A stretch of DNA of 64,000 bases from Paenibacillus aceris (GTDB lineage Bacteria; Bacillota; Bacilli; Paenibacillales; NBRC-103111). Location: NCBI RefSeq assembly GCF_017874035.1, contig NZ_JAGGKV010000006.1, positions 1 to 64,000 of the forward strand, in the 5' to 3' direction. The notes beneath the pieces are model-generated. The model had not been told where the DNA came from. It saw nothing but the letters and a program-made list of their open reading frames with translations, and searched no databases. The position numbers were made by a program, and so were the translations under genes. Below are positions 28,607 to 36,086 of this stretch, one piece after another; positions within the stretch are counted from its first letter, which is position 1; each line of letters starts with the position of its first letter.

Positions 28607-28635
28607 TCTATCCTCACCGTCCTATCATTAAAATG

Positions 28636-28676
28636 GCGGAGAACGCCTAGGGCACTTAGCCTTATTTGTTCTCCGC
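28636..28676 (-). terminator. Intercistronic hairpin between binding protein and permease genes
   Basis: GCGGAGAAC and GTTCTCCGC form a perfect nine-base-pair stem just after the stop of the solute-binding protein gene. Only a weak T tract (CATTTT) follows. It probably acts as partial terminator or mRNA stabiliser, giving more binding protein than permease. Confidence 0.65.
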
Positions 28677-28693
28677 ACTACCTCATTCAGTTC

Positions 28694-30055
28694 CTATTTC
28701 TTCTGCTTAGCTACGACATCAGTAACACGTTTTACCCACTCTTCAGGTGTGATTGTTCCGATTGTCAACGCAACGCTCGCATCTTGCATAGCTTTGTCAA
28801 CGTCTGCTGCGAAGGAAACCGTAGGTACAACCACTGTGTCAGGTGAAGACAAGAATTTTGCAGCGTCTTTAACGAAGTTAGGTGCTTTGGAGGAAGAGAT
28901 ATCACCTTTAACGTTCGAAGGAGCACCGCTCAGCTCAGCCCATTGGGAAGCTTGCGTTTTGGAGAATACGAACTGCATGAATGCTTTGGCAGCATCTTTG
29001 TTTTTCGCTTTTTTCGCGATTGCAAAAGTCGCTGTGGACGTGTTCGCAACAACTTTTCCACCTTTATCTTGCGTGATGGAAGGGATGAATCCAAAGTCGA
29101 AGGAAGCTGGAACGTCTTTCGCCATTTCGTTTGGCAGCCACAGACCATTCGGGATGAAAGCGTCTTTGTGCTGCAGGAACAAGGATTGGGAATCCGTGTG
29201 GTTGATTTGTACGGATGCTTTGTCGATGAATCCTTTATCACGCAGTTGAACGATTTTGTTCAGACCTTTGATAATAGCTGGGTTTTTCCAAGCTTCAAGA
29301 TTGTTGGTGGACATATCTTGCAGCAATTTGTAGTCATTGTTATTTGCAGATACGATTGCAGGGAATAGTACAGCACCATTGATGTAGTAAGGGTATTTAC
29401 CTGTATGAATGAAAGGATTAATGCCTGCAGCTTTAATTTTCTCACTTACAGCCAGGAAATCTTCAAAGTCTTTAGGCTCTGCCCAAGCTTTTTCTTTGAA
29501 TAGGGCTTTATCGTAGAAAATACCCCATGAGCTCATGACGAATGGAACGTTATAGATTTTGCCGTCAAACTCTTGCGGTTTTTGAGCAAGCAAATCCATA
29601 ATTTTATCGCCGTCAACGTTTTTCGCGTCTTTAATCCAGTCTGTCAAATCTTCAAGCTGACCGTCTGTCACCATTTGGCGATCAAACAATTCAGGTCCGT
29701 CGATATATACGAAATCAGGTGGGTTACCAGCGATCCAACGGGGTTTCATTTGTTCGTTGATTTTTGGTCCCGCACTTTCTTTAATTTTCAGATCTGGATT
29801 TGCTGCTTGGAAATCAGCAATAACTTTTTTCCACCATTTGTCGCCATAGCCGCCGACAAAGTATTGGATTTCAAAATCACCTGTTAATTTTTTTGCTGCT
29901 GCCGCAGTTGGCGCAGCGCTTGCAGCGGCGGCGGTTGGTGCAACGCTCGCAGCTGGTTTTGTCGTTTCTGCCGGAGTAGCGGACTTACCGCAGCCTGCTG
30001 CTACAAGTATCATGGATGCAGCCAAGCCCATTGTTGACCATTTTTTCATGTTCAT
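28694..30055 (-). CDS. Extracellular carbohydrate-binding lipoprotein of an ABC importer
   Basis: A 453-residue solute-binding protein. The signal peptide ends in the lipobox VAAGC at about residue 22, followed by a low-complexity Ala/Pro/Thr linker (about 25-55) and a CUT1-type binding fold. This places it on the outer face of the membrane, delivering a sugar to the permeases encoded next. The ligand is unknown. The gene is first in the operon and is preceded by a good promoter, an inverted repeat overlapping its -35 box, and a long hairpin in the leader. Confidence 0.9.
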   Translation of the reverse strand: MNMKKWSTMGLAASMILVAAGCGKSATPAETTKPAASVAPTAAAASAAPTAAAAKKLTGDFEIQYFVGGYGDKWWKKVIADFQAANPDLKIKESAGPKINEQMKPRWIAGNPPDFVYIDGPELFDRQMVTDGQLEDLTDWIKDAKNVDGDKIMDLLAQKPQEFDGKIYNVPFVMSSWGIFYDKALFKEKAWAEPKDFEDFLAVSEKIKAAGINPFIHTGKYPYYINGAVLFPAIVSANNNDYKLLQDMSTNNLEAWKNPAIIKGLNKIVQLRDKGFIDKASVQINHTDSQSLFLQHKDAFIPNGLWLPNEMAKDVPASFDFGFIPSITQDKGGKVVANTSTATFAIAKKAKNKDAAKAFMQFVFSKTQASQWAELSGAPSNVKGDISSSKAPNFVKDAAKFLSSPDTVVVPTVSFAADVDKAMQDASVALTIGTITPEEWVKRVTDVVAKQKK

Positions 30056-30174
30056 GTGTTCATCTTCTCCCTTTTTTAATAAATCTGTTTGATATTTGGA
30101 GTAGCGAATTCCCGGTTTAACATACTTCCGTTGTTTGTGCTACCAACCCCTTTCAAGTCTTGGAAAACAAATAA

Positions 30175-30226
30175 AAGGGCATAGTTATAGAAGAAAACTT
30201 GCGTTCTTCTAATAACTAATGCCCTT
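30175..30226 (-). promoter_or_regulatory. Long leader hairpin with T-rich tail, candidate attenuator
   Basis: Arms at 30175-30196 and 30204-30226 are complementary over about 20 bases with two single-base bulges. On the minus strand the hairpin is followed by TTTTATTTGTTTT. It lies between the promoter at 30286-30314 and the binding-protein start at 30055, and so inside the leader. Confidence 0.6.
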
Positions 30227-30285
30227 ACGGTAACATGTTATTAAAACTGACATATTTAATTGTTTTTCTTGCTTCGTGTGATTAA

Positions 30286-30314
30286 ATATTACAATAAATT
30301 GACATGAACGTCAA
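30286..30314 (-). promoter_or_regulatory. Sigma-A promoter of the sugar ABC operon with overlapping palindrome
   Basis: TTGACG (-35, 30314-30309), 17-base spacer, TAATAT (-10, 30291-30286). The palindrome TTGAC-N6-GTCAA overlaps the -35 box and could be a repressor operator. Confidence 0.65.
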
Positions 30315-30416
30315 TACATGAATTTAAAATTTCCTTTGGTCCACCATATTCTATGATCGACCATACTTGTGATATGATAGATCATATCGTTTAATTCTAC
30401 GAAAAGGGTGATTCCT

Positions 30417-30551
30417 ATGTCCAAACGCAAACCAGCAGCCGTTAATCGAAGAGCCAAAGAGGAAGTTAATAAGAAAGCTATCATTTGGACAGGCGCCGTC
30501 TTTCTTGTTATCATCCTAGCCATGACATTACTGCTCATTTTGAACAAATGA
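30417..30551 (+). CDS. Small single-helix membrane protein (44 residues)
   Basis: A short gene from ATG at 30417 to TGA at 30551, preceded by AAAAGGGTGA at good distance. The product has a strongly basic N-terminal half (SKRKPAAVNRRAKEEVNKK) and a single C-terminal hydrophobic helix (about 22-42), so the charged end should lie in the cytoplasm. It is not recognised. It lies divergent from the sugar ABC operon and convergent with the transpeptidase gene, with a hairpin terminator beyond. Such small basic membrane proteins are common in Bacillales, mostly with unknown roles. Confidence 0.6.
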   Translation: MSKRKPAAVNRRAKEEVNKKAIIWTGAVFLVIILAMTLLLILNK

Positions 30552-30647
30552 TCTCAAATGAAATGATTGAAATCGTCGCATTTTGAATTGTAATCGCTTT
30601 CTCAATGAATGTCAATACAAATTCTAAGCGTTTTCACTGTGTATCAA

Positions 30648-30678
30648 AAAACGGGCCCGAATAATATTCAGGCCCCTT
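30648..30678 (-). terminator. Intrinsic terminator after the L,D-transpeptidase gene
   Basis: GGGCCTGAATA pairs with TATTCGGGCCC-type sequence and is followed on the minus strand by six T. On the plus strand it ends in CTTTT, so it may also stop the small-gene transcript. Confidence 0.8.
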
Positions 30679-30698
30679 TTCCTTTGACTTATCCGTAT

Positions 30699-32237
30699 CT
30701 AATCCAACCACTTATATTTCTTGCCTGGATTGCTGTCATTCGTCTGCAGAGGAAGCACGAAAGATTGTTCCGGCATTCCTCTGCCCGCACCGCTCCCCAG
30801 ATCTCCACCGTCTGGACCCGATTGAGGCAGTATCCCCTTGCCAATGGTAACTTTCGTTTGATGTGTCACCATGTTATAGAGCTCTTCGATATCTGCTTGC
30901 TGCATTCTCACACAGCCGTGCGACTCGTCTTTTCCGATACTCGAAGGCTTATTCGTGCCATGAATGGCATAAAGCGTGTCGGACAACGTCATCCCGCGAC
31001 TTCCAAACTCACCGTTCGATTTCCCATTCGGATTGCGAACCTTTTCGCTAATGATGAAGTCACCCAGCGGCGTTTTCTCTCCGCCTAGCCCAACAGGATA
31101 GCTGCGGATAATCATATCGCCGCTGATAAGTGCTAAGAGATGTTTCTCCGTATCTATCACGATTCTGAGCGGTTCACGCAATGGATCTGTCGAAGCCATT
31201 GGTTGCGAACTGCTTGGCACAGCGTTCTCTTTGCCCTCTTGCTGGGACTGAGCAATTTCTTCGAATTGCTTCGTCCCCTGTTGTGATTGATCCGCTTTAG
31301 CGATTTCTGCTTTAAGCGTACTGAGCGCTTGCGGAAACAGTTCCTGCATCTCCGCTGTGAGTCCTGGGAGCAGATTATCCGGGTATGGCCTCGCTAACTG
31401 ATCTGGTTTCTCGGGCATCGATCCCGTCTTTTGCTGATAAGCCTCCATGGCGCTTTGCAGCACAATCGCCCGCTCCCGCTCACGCATCCACTGATCAATG
31501 ACCGGGACGAGTGCTGAGCTATCGGCAGCCTGACAGGAGCAAATTTGCGATTGATAGTACTTTAATGCCGCGGAACTCCCGCCTCCTTCAGTCGTAACGC
31601 CAAGCAGCGGATTCACCGATTTGTTCCACTCCGTCCATTTACCGTCTGCGCTTCGCGGCGCTTGCATGATGACTGATTCCCCAGTACCTGACCCGGATGA
31701 TGTAAGGACTTGTTGTAGCTTTTCCCCCCAATCACCCTCTGAGAAATAAAGTTTTGTCCCTGCCGGTCCTTCCTGCTTCACAGGCGTCTGAACGGTAGGT
31801 GTCGAACTTGCATATGGTCTCGCTTTGCCAACCCCATCAGATACTTTCTGATTCGCGGAATCTATCGCTGCCGGAACAGCTAGAAGAAGCAAAATAACCA
31901 ATAAAGGCATCCATTTTCCTGCGCCCTTCATTCTGCTCTTTGATGCAGGCTCGCTGAGATCCTTAAGGGTCACTGTAGGGTAGGATGGAAGCGGACCCTC
32001 AATCGTTATTTTCTGGCGTTCAAAAGCCTCATAGATCTCCCCAGACTGCGCAAAACAGTAAGCCGCCTTGCCTTCTTTCCCCTGCGCCGCGTATTCCCGG
32101 CCTAACAAATACCAAGCCATTTTATGATCGGGATGTTCTTTCACGTATTTTTTGAGATACTGCGGATCTTCGATCGGATTATGCTGAAAAAAGCGTTCCA
32201 GTTGGTCATGATGATTCTTGTTTTTCAACCCAGACAC
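30699..32237 (-). CDS. Membrane-anchored L,D-transpeptidase (YkuD domain)
   Basis: A 512-residue protein. A cytoplasmic TPR-like N-terminal part (about 10-75) is followed by one membrane helix (about 108-125), a long extracytoplasmic linker, and a C-terminal YkuD domain (about 360-480) with the catalytic HGTN and SHGCVRM motifs. L,D-transpeptidases make 3-3 peptidoglycan cross-links or attach proteins to the wall. The cytoplasmic domain is unusual, because most family members are simple secreted enzymes. It lies downstream of the cyclase-FecR-NHL operon but after a terminator, so linkage to that operon is only positional. Confidence 0.87.
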   Translation of the reverse strand: MSGLKNKNHHDQLERFFQHNPIEDPQYLKKYVKEHPDHKMAWYLLGREYAAQGKEGKAAYCFAQSGEIYEAFERQKITIEGPLPSYPTVTLKDLSEPASKSRMKGAGKWMPLLVILLLLAVPAAIDSANQKVSDGVGKARPYASSTPTVQTPVKQEGPAGTKLYFSEGDWGEKLQQVLTSSGSGTGESVIMQAPRSADGKWTEWNKSVNPLLGVTTEGGGSSAALKYYQSQICSCQAADSSALVPVIDQWMRERERAIVLQSAMEAYQQKTGSMPEKPDQLARPYPDNLLPGLTAEMQELFPQALSTLKAEIAKADQSQQGTKQFEEIAQSQQEGKENAVPSSSQPMASTDPLREPLRIVIDTEKHLLALISGDMIIRSYPVGLGGEKTPLGDFIISEKVRNPNGKSNGEFGSRGMTLSDTLYAIHGTNKPSSIGKDESHGCVRMQQADIEELYNMVTHQTKVTIGKGILPQSGPDGGDLGSGAGRGMPEQSFVLPLQTNDSNPGKKYKWLD

Positions 32238-32314
32238 CTCCTCCTCACGACTCGAGACTGACTACCTCTGATTTATCGGCATAAGGCGCTTGGAGTTGAA
32301 GCTGTAAAATAAAA

Positions 32315-32346
32315 CGAGCCTGACAAAGATTTCCTCTGCCAGACTC
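32315..32346 (-). terminator. Terminator of the cyclase-FecR-NHL operon
   Basis: GAGTCTGGCAGAG and its near complement TTTGTCAGGCTC form a stem followed on the minus strand by GTTTTATTTTA, just past the stop of the NHL gene. Confidence 0.75.
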
Positions 32347-32353
32347 ATTATGT

Positions 32354-33961
32354 TTACTTTACAAAAGATTTTATACGCAAAATCGCTGTTTGCGTATCGG
32401 CGTCCCACTGAACATCCAACCCGATCTGTTCCGCGAAGAAACGAATCGGCACATACGTGCGGTCCTGCTTCACATATGGCGCAACATCCGTAACTTGCTT
32501 GACCTCCGCTTGTCCTGTCTGCTTTCGAACGACACCCGTATCATCAATCGTCAATTCGACTGTCGTGTCGCCTTTGATTAGCTGTACAACCTTTTTACCC
32601 GAGCGCTCTGCATATTTGACTTCAAAGCCAAAGGTTTCACCGATAGCGCGAACGGGAACCATCGTCCGTCCGTTTTCAATTTCAGGTTGAGCATCGAAGG
32701 AAATCACTTTCCCTCCATTTACGACCTTAATTCCCTGACTTGCTAAATCTGCAGGCAAATGATAAGGCGCTATTTTGCGAATTTTGTTGTTCGAAGAGTC
32801 TGCAACGACGATATTGCCTTGAGCTGTCACAAGAACATCGCTAGGGTTGTAAAATTCAGCTGCCCGTTCCACACCGTCGGCCTCGCCCGTTTGAACAGTT
32901 CCGGAGATCGTTGTCACCTTGCCGTCCAACAAATACCGAATTGCATGATTTAAACTATCTGCAATCAATACCCCGCCCTCAGAGGTCACAGTGAGCCCTT
33001 TTGGAAAGTCAAACTTAGCATTTGACGCCTCACCATCGGCATAATCGCCGCCTGCGTACAGCTCACTTTTCCCATAGATCGCGCTGCTAGGAGAGCCGGC
33101 AACAGTCTTCACCGTTCCTGCTTGCAAATCGATATACCGGATAAGTTGATTACCCGTATCACTTACATATAGGTTGCCTTTGCTGTCCAATGCCAAACCG
33201 GAAGGTTCGTTGAACTTGGCCGCGGTCAAATTGCCGTCTTGGAATTCGCCTGCGGAAGAAGCTTTGCCGGGACGAATTTCAACCACCCGGGTTGAAGCCG
33301 CGTTCAGCGTCGACACCGTACCATCCGTTGCAATCTTACGAATCACATGATTGAGCGAATCCGCGACATACACAAATCCGTCGGCCGTTACCGCAATATC
33401 GCTCGGACGATTAAAGCTTGCATCCGCACCTTTCCCATCCTTGTTGCCTGGAACGCCATTTCCCGCTATCGTGGTGACTTGTCCGTTCGTGTCCACTTTT
33501 CGAATCGCGTTATTTCCCGAATCGGCTACATATAAGTTCCCCTTACCATCTACTGCCAAGCCCGTTGGCTCGTTAAAGAAAGATTGAGACGCTTTACCGT
33601 CAAGAAGCCCCCCCGTCGGGAACCCTTGGCTATTTTTCGTCACCACGATCTCCGGACCAGCGAACGTCGTGACATTGCCTCCTGCAACTTTACGAATGAG
33701 ATGATTGCGGGTATCAGCAATGAGAATGCTCCCGTCCTGCATCTGCACGACACCGCCTGGAGCACGGAAGCCCGCTTTTATCGCATCTCCGTTTATATCT
33801 TCAAAATCACCGATTCCCACAAGCGTAGAGACATCGGACATGATTTGCCCGTTGCTCGAAAGCAGCGCATCCGCCGATAATCCCGCCGCCCATGCCGATG
33901 AACCTCCTAGTATGGTTGCAACCGCTAAAGAGGAAACGAGTATATATTTTAAGGGTTTCAT
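32354..33961 (-). CDS. Secreted NHL-repeat protein with copper amine oxidase-type stalk domain
   Basis: A 535-residue protein with an N-terminal signal peptide (about 1-26). Five to six NHL beta-propeller repeats follow (about 45-405), each with motifs such as NLYVADSGNNAIRK. The C-terminal 125 residues form a copper amine oxidase N-terminal-like domain (NGRTMVPVRAIGE and RTYVPIRFFAE), which is common in Paenibacillus envelope proteins and not catalytic. The protein should sit outside the membrane as a sensor or ligand-binding propeller. It is the last gene of a three-gene operon after the adenylate cyclase and FecR genes, 32 bases after FecR. Confidence 0.87.
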   Translation of the reverse strand: MKPLKYILVSSLAVATILGGSSAWAAGLSADALLSSNGQIMSDVSTLVGIGDFEDINGDAIKAGFRAPGGVVQMQDGSILIADTRNHLIRKVAGGNVTTFAGPEIVVTKNSQGFPTGGLLDGKASQSFFNEPTGLAVDGKGNLYVADSGNNAIRKVDTNGQVTTIAGNGVPGNKDGKGADASFNRPSDIAVTADGFVYVADSLNHVIRKIATDGTVSTLNAASTRVVEIRPGKASSAGEFQDGNLTAAKFNEPSGLALDSKGNLYVSDTGNQLIRYIDLQAGTVKTVAGSPSSAIYGKSELYAGGDYADGEASNAKFDFPKGLTVTSEGGVLIADSLNHAIRYLLDGKVTTISGTVQTGEADGVERAAEFYNPSDVLVTAQGNIVVADSSNNKIRKIAPYHLPADLASQGIKVVNGGKVISFDAQPEIENGRTMVPVRAIGETFGFEVKYAERSGKKVVQLIKGDTTVELTIDDTGVVRKQTGQAEVKQVTDVAPYVKQDRTYVPIRFFAEQIGLDVQWDADTQTAILRIKSFVK

Positions 33962-33993
33962 AGGTTTCTCCTTTTAAGATGATGAACTGAGGA

Positions 33994-36060
33994 TCAGACT
34001 CTGGAATTCGGCAAATTCACGATAATTTCCGGATTCCCAGTAAACTCCACTTTTTGTGCGTCGGAACCATTTTTATGAATAATAATAACTTTCTCAACTT
34101 TAATTGTGTAAGGAGCTGTGCCTATTTGCGTAGACTGACCGTACATTGGGATTGTGACTAAATTTTTCTTCCCATTTACTTCAATATTCGTAGCAGAGCC
34201 AAAATTTGTTACAGCATACACAAGCTCGTTTTGTGTTCCATTGGAAAATTGTTTCATATAATCTGCACTTGTGGCAGGATCAAATATGTCTGAATTGCTT
34301 ACCCAAGAATTTTCATCATTGTAATTTATATTCGCACCATAAGTGAAGTGCAGCTCTACGCCGTAAACGGAGTTGTCACCAACAAAATCGCTTAAATCCA
34401 CATTCAAATTAAAATCCCCCAGGTTACCCACTTCACCATGGCTTAAACTGAATTTCGGTGATGGAACACCCGGATTGCTAAACTTGATTGCAAATTCACC
34501 CGATTTTACATCTGCAACGGCTCCAGCAATTTTCTCTTTGGCGATCGTGACAAAAACATTGGTTACATCATTGTCAGATGAATGTGCGGCAGCCTTACCA
34601 TTAAAGGTAATCGTAATCTTATTATTACTATTGCGAAGTACTGAAGCCGTCAATCCTTCCGGCAGATGATTAACCGTAACACCAGTGCTCATATCTTGAT
34701 CATATATGCCATTTGCCAGTGTAATCACTTGTGTAGCGCCGATACTGCCATCATTCGCTGGCGATTCTTCAATAACCGGACTTTCTACTGTCAATGTTGG
34801 TGGCGTTGTTGGTGATGTTGGTGTCGAAGAGTCTGACCCCGATCCAGTACTACCGGATACCGGAGGCTTCGAAGCGTTCTCTAGATTCCGCTTGGCTTCC
34901 TCTATCTGTTTATTCTTTTCTTCAACTAATTTAATCTGTGCTTCCAGCTGCTTCTTAAGTTCAGCTTCCTTTTTCTCGCGTTCAAGCTTATTTTTCAGCT
35001 TTTCAGCTTCAAGCTTCTTCAACTGCTCTTGCTTTGCTTTCTCTTTCTCCGTATCAATACCTGCTGTTTTATCTAAATCTTTGACTTTGCTTAAATCTAG
35101 TTTTCTGGTTTGATCCGAAATCTTTTTATTCGCTTCATCTATAAGTTTGTCCATCGAAAGGCGATCGATCTTGTTTTCTGTCAACGCTTTTTTGGCAATA
35201 TTTCCGACAAGATTGTCGAAATTTTGTTTCACCTTATCGAGCTCTTCTTTGCTCTTCACAAACAAAGTCGGGTCATCGGTTACTTGGCCTGCAGCAAGTT
35301 CTTTCTCTTTTTGCGCAATAAACTCATCGTTTTCTTTATCGATTTCCGCTTTATTTCGAATGAACTCTTCAATGACTTCCGGAGATGCCTGATGAATGAA
35401 ATCATCCAAATCAATGAAATCTACTTTCAGCGACAAATCCTGTGTTTCATCCCTGGAATCTAGTGAAATTTGTTGTGTTGGGTACAAGTATGTAACCCTC
35501 GTCTCCTGCTCGGATTCCGCGCCGGTCGTTACGGTAGATGCAGAAACCTTTCCAGCTCCAACCCCCATCTTGATTGATCCTGTTACCGGATCGACCATTA
35601 CAAAGAACTGTGTCCCCCGTACCCCCATAACGGCCGTCGGCGTTTCAACTTCAAATTCATCATTAGAACCTGCTAATGACTTCACTTTAACCCATAAGGA
35701 ACCGGCCCAAACTTTCAGTTTGGACTTCTTGTTCCCATTCGAAGAATTCAGGTCGGACACATTGACTTCGGCATTTTCGCCTAAGGTAACATCAGCATCT
35801 CCATTGCTCAAGTTAAGCGTCACAGATGAGTCAGCACCTGTATAGACAGTATCCCCTTGATTTAAACTCATATTTTCATATGCATCGTATGACTTGGAAC
35901 CTCCGCCTTTCTTGACGGTTACATCTCCGGATAATGACGCTACTACTGCCACACGAACGGTTTTGGCGTCGGCAGGCTTTGCAAGAAGCCCTGAGATTAA
36001 ACTAAATACCAAACTTAAGCTTAGACATAATGAGATAAATGATTTCTTGGACATCCCCAT
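33994..36060 (-). CDS. Secreted FecR-domain protein with coiled coil and cohesin-like C-terminus
   Basis: About 688 residues. After a signal peptide comes a FecR domain (about 40-190, with the GVRGTQF motif). A long charged helix (about 200-400, dense in Lys/Glu) is predicted as coiled coil. A Ser/Pro/Thr linker follows, and then an Ig-like domain (about 440-530) and a cohesin-like beta domain at the C-terminus. The ATG at 36060 has GGGGAGG before it. FecR domains transmit envelope signals in iron systems, but no TonB receptor or ECF sigma factor is present here, so this protein belongs to a different context. It lies between the cyclase and NHL genes. Confidence 0.83.
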   Translation of the reverse strand: MGMSKKSFISLCLSLSLVFSLISGLLAKPADAKTVRVAVVASLSGDVTVKKGGGSKSYDAYENMSLNQGDTVYTGADSSVTLNLSNGDADVTLGENAEVNVSDLNSSNGNKKSKLKVWAGSLWVKVKSLAGSNDEFEVETPTAVMGVRGTQFFVMVDPVTGSIKMGVGAGKVSASTVTTGAESEQETRVTYLYPTQQISLDSRDETQDLSLKVDFIDLDDFIHQASPEVIEEFIRNKAEIDKENDEFIAQKEKELAAGQVTDDPTLFVKSKEELDKVKQNFDNLVGNIAKKALTENKIDRLSMDKLIDEANKKISDQTRKLDLSKVKDLDKTAGIDTEKEKAKQEQLKKLEAEKLKNKLEREKKEAELKKQLEAQIKLVEEKNKQIEEAKRNLENASKPPVSGSTGSGSDSSTPTSPTTPPTLTVESPVIEESPANDGSIGATQVITLANGIYDQDMSTGVTVNHLPEGLTASVLRNSNNKITITFNGKAAAHSSDNDVTNVFVTIAKEKIAGAVADVKSGEFAIKFSNPGVPSPKFSLSHGEVGNLGDFNLNVDLSDFVGDNSVYGVELHFTYGANINYNDENSWVSNSDIFDPATSADYMKQFSNGTQNELVYAVTNFGSATNIEVNGKKNLVTIPMYGQSTQIGTAPYTIKVEKVIIIHKNGSDAQKVEFTGNPEIIVNLPNSRV

Positions 36061-36086
36061 CCTGATTTCCTCCCCAGTATCCATCC

